Positions 63,105 through 64,000 of a DNA stretch of 64,000 nucleotides are shown piece after piece (position 1 is the stretch's first letter; the number at the start of each line of letters is the position of its first letter). Both the position numbers and the translations under genes were made by a program. Source of the stretch: OFTM10 sp964344055 (GTDB taxonomy: Bacteria > Actinomycetota > Acidimicrobiia > Acidimicrobiales > Aldehydirespiratoraceae); the NCBI GenBank assembly GCA_964344055.1, contig CAYFLT010000016.1:3672-67671 (forward strand), given 5' to 3'. Under the pieces are notes generated by a model that was given only the letters and a program-made list of their open reading frames with translations, was not told the DNA's origin and did not search any database.

Positions 63105-63853
63105 GGCTCGGTCCCTCCTGTGAAGGGATCGGTGATCGCTCCCTTCCAGTACGGCGTGCCTGCGGTCAATTCGACCGCCCCGGTCTCGATCTTCCCGGTG
63201 AGGGGATTCCGTCGCCGAGGCGGCTTGCCGGCCTTCATCCGTTCCTGGTTGGTCGGCCCCCACACCGGTTCACCGGCATGATTCTTCCAGACCCGGCTCC
63301 GGATGGTGGCGGCGGTGGGTTGGTTGCCGTTGCGGTTCGCCATACGCGGGTCCATGCCGGTACGCCATCGTCCCCTCGGGATCGGCATCGGGAGCTCGGG
63401 CGGGTCCGCCGGGTCGTAGGTGGGGAGGTAGCCATCGCGGCGGAGCACCGGCTCGTAACGATCGGTGAACTCGTCGAGTTCGAGGAGCCGCCCCCGCTTG
63501 AACCGACGGCGAGGCGCGAGCGGGTAGCCGCGGACGAGCGCCTCGTCGGCCTCGATCACCTCAGCCTCGTGCTTGCGGCTCCACAGGACCCGGAGGCTCG
63601 ACGCGCCATACGCGTCGCGGAGCGTGGCGCGAACCGAGGCGTCGTCCTCCGCGCGCTTCAGACGCCTCGCGGCGCGACGCTCCTTCCATGTGCCGGTGAC
63701 CTCTTCACGCTTGGGCCGGAAGACACCGCGGTTCGGATTGCCGATCCAGTCGAGAGCCAGCCACACCACGCCGCAGACCACCCAGGCCATGACGAACGTG
63801 TAGACGACCCGGTCACCTGAGGACAACGAGTCCAGTAGTGAATCGACGTCCAT
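63101..63853 (-). CDS. Hypothetical membrane-anchored protein with basic C-terminal region
   Basis: 250 residues from ATG 63853. One N-terminal membrane helix (VVYTFVMAWVVCGVVWLALD, about 16-35), then a basic coiled region (WKERRAARRLKRAEDDASVR), then a soluble part rich in Pro and Arg. The end includes WGPTNQERMKAGKPPRRRNP, which resembles the stem of some nuclease-type toxin cores, but the final LHH motif of HNH-type toxins is absent. Function unknown. Confidence 0.6.
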   Translation of the reverse strand: MDVDSLLDSLSSGDRVVYTFVMAWVVCGVVWLALDWIGNPNRGVFRPKREEVTGTWKERRAARRLKRAEDDASVRATLRDAYGASSLRVLWSRKHEAEVIEADEALVRGYPLAPRRRFKRGRLLELDEFTDRYEPVLRRDGYLPTYDPADPPELPMPIPRGRWRTGMDPRMANRNGNQPTAATIRSRVWKNHAGEPVWGPTNQERMKAGKPPRRRNPLTGKIETGAVELTAGTPYWKGAITDPFTGGTEP

Positions 63854-63855
63854 CG

Positions 63856-64000
63856 CTACTGCTGATCGAGGGCGAGCACGGCGTCGATGGTCTCGGTGCG
63901 GAGTGCGGCGGCGTCGACGGTACGGAGAACGTTCGCGTTGGCGCGGCTGCCGCCCACGAGGTCGGCGGAGGTCGGCCGATCGTCCACCACGGTCATGCCC
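63856..64000 (-). CDS. C-terminal or complete small protein, 5' edge of window
   Basis: Stop TAG at 63856-63858; the frame is open to the window edge. Visible residues end in RTETIDAVLALDQQ. An ATG at 63996 would make a 46-residue protein, but the frame remains open beyond it, so this may be the C-terminus of a larger gene. Two bases separate its stop from the next gene start. Confidence 0.5.
   Translation of the reverse strand, partial: GMTVVDDRPTSADLVGGSRANANVLRTVDAAALRTETIDAVLALDQQ

Overview
The window is GC-rich (roughly two thirds G+C), densely coded DNA with many GTG starts and 4-bp stop/start overlaps. The gene content points to an uncultivated actinobacterium, most likely of class Acidimicrobiia. 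It encodes a near-textbook S-(hydroxymethyl)mycothiol dehydrogenase beside an MBL-fold hydrolase, a myo-inositol-phosphate synthase, an F420-type luciferase-like oxidoreductase, several enoyl-CoA hydratase/MaoC/acyl-CoA ligase genes, a secreted DUF1800/DUF1501 pair with SLH-type repeats, and blue-copper-like proteins. Class-level assignment is inference; no rRNA or tRNA gene is present. Six runs of N mark assembly joins, as in a metagenome-derived scaffold. At two of them (13130-13139 and 15805-15814), deleting the Ns restores a perfect reading frame.

Layout. 1-9.7 kb: 5'-truncated indolepyruvate ferredoxin oxidoreductase, inositol-phosphate synthase divergent from a LysR regulator, then a rightward run (MaoC dehydratase, unknown protein, S33 lipoprotein peptidase, SDR, NUDIX). 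9.75-10.03 kb: an AT-richer gap with stacked hairpins and a terminator, possibly a small RNA. 10-14.3 kb: aquaporin-like channel, M20 amidohydrolase, and a tight run of phosphatase, C26 amidotransferase-like peptidase, CopD-like membrane protein and tag. 14.3-23.1 kb: divergent MFS/EamA exporters and lipid or CoA genes (acyl-CoA ligase, enoyl-CoA hydratase, thiolase-like protein), punctuated by copies of a palindromic repeat. 23.1-24.8 kb: the mycothiol-dependent formaldehyde pair. 24.9-28.9 kb: two overlapping methyltransferases, GNAT, VOC, and a SPFH protein with a 56-residue ribbon-helix-helix protein. 28.9-35.6 kb: F420-type oxidoreductase, two cupredoxins, GluQRS, a VWA lipoprotein and a VIT-type metal transporter. 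35.7-40 kb: DUF1800, DUF1501-SLH and a PLP-fold protein lacking its catalytic lysine. 40-45 kb: HrpB helicase, a hydrolase, enoyl-CoA hydratase, YihY membrane protein. 45-49.3 kb: a TetR-like regulator convergent with a 1089-residue fusion of fatty-acyl-AMP ligase, acyl carrier protein and alpha-oxoamine synthase. 49.4-56.7 kb: two GGDEF-EAL proteins flanking a CDF transporter. 56.7-64 kb: MaoC, methionine aminopeptidase, DUF4332, RNB ribonuclease, DUF3048 protein and several unknown small genes.

How it fits together. Most of the window is housekeeping and lipid/CoA metabolism. The most distinctive locus is the FAAL-ACP-oxoamine synthase fusion (46003-49272). It carries, in one chain, everything needed to activate a free fatty acid, tether it to a carrier and condense it with an amino acid, which would give a sphingoid-like or prodiginine-like amino ketone. 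Other points of interest are the catalytic-lysine-less PLP-fold protein, a dispersed palindrome family with a conserved core but variable arms, and a SPFH/ribbon-helix-helix pair with a matching palindrome at its start.
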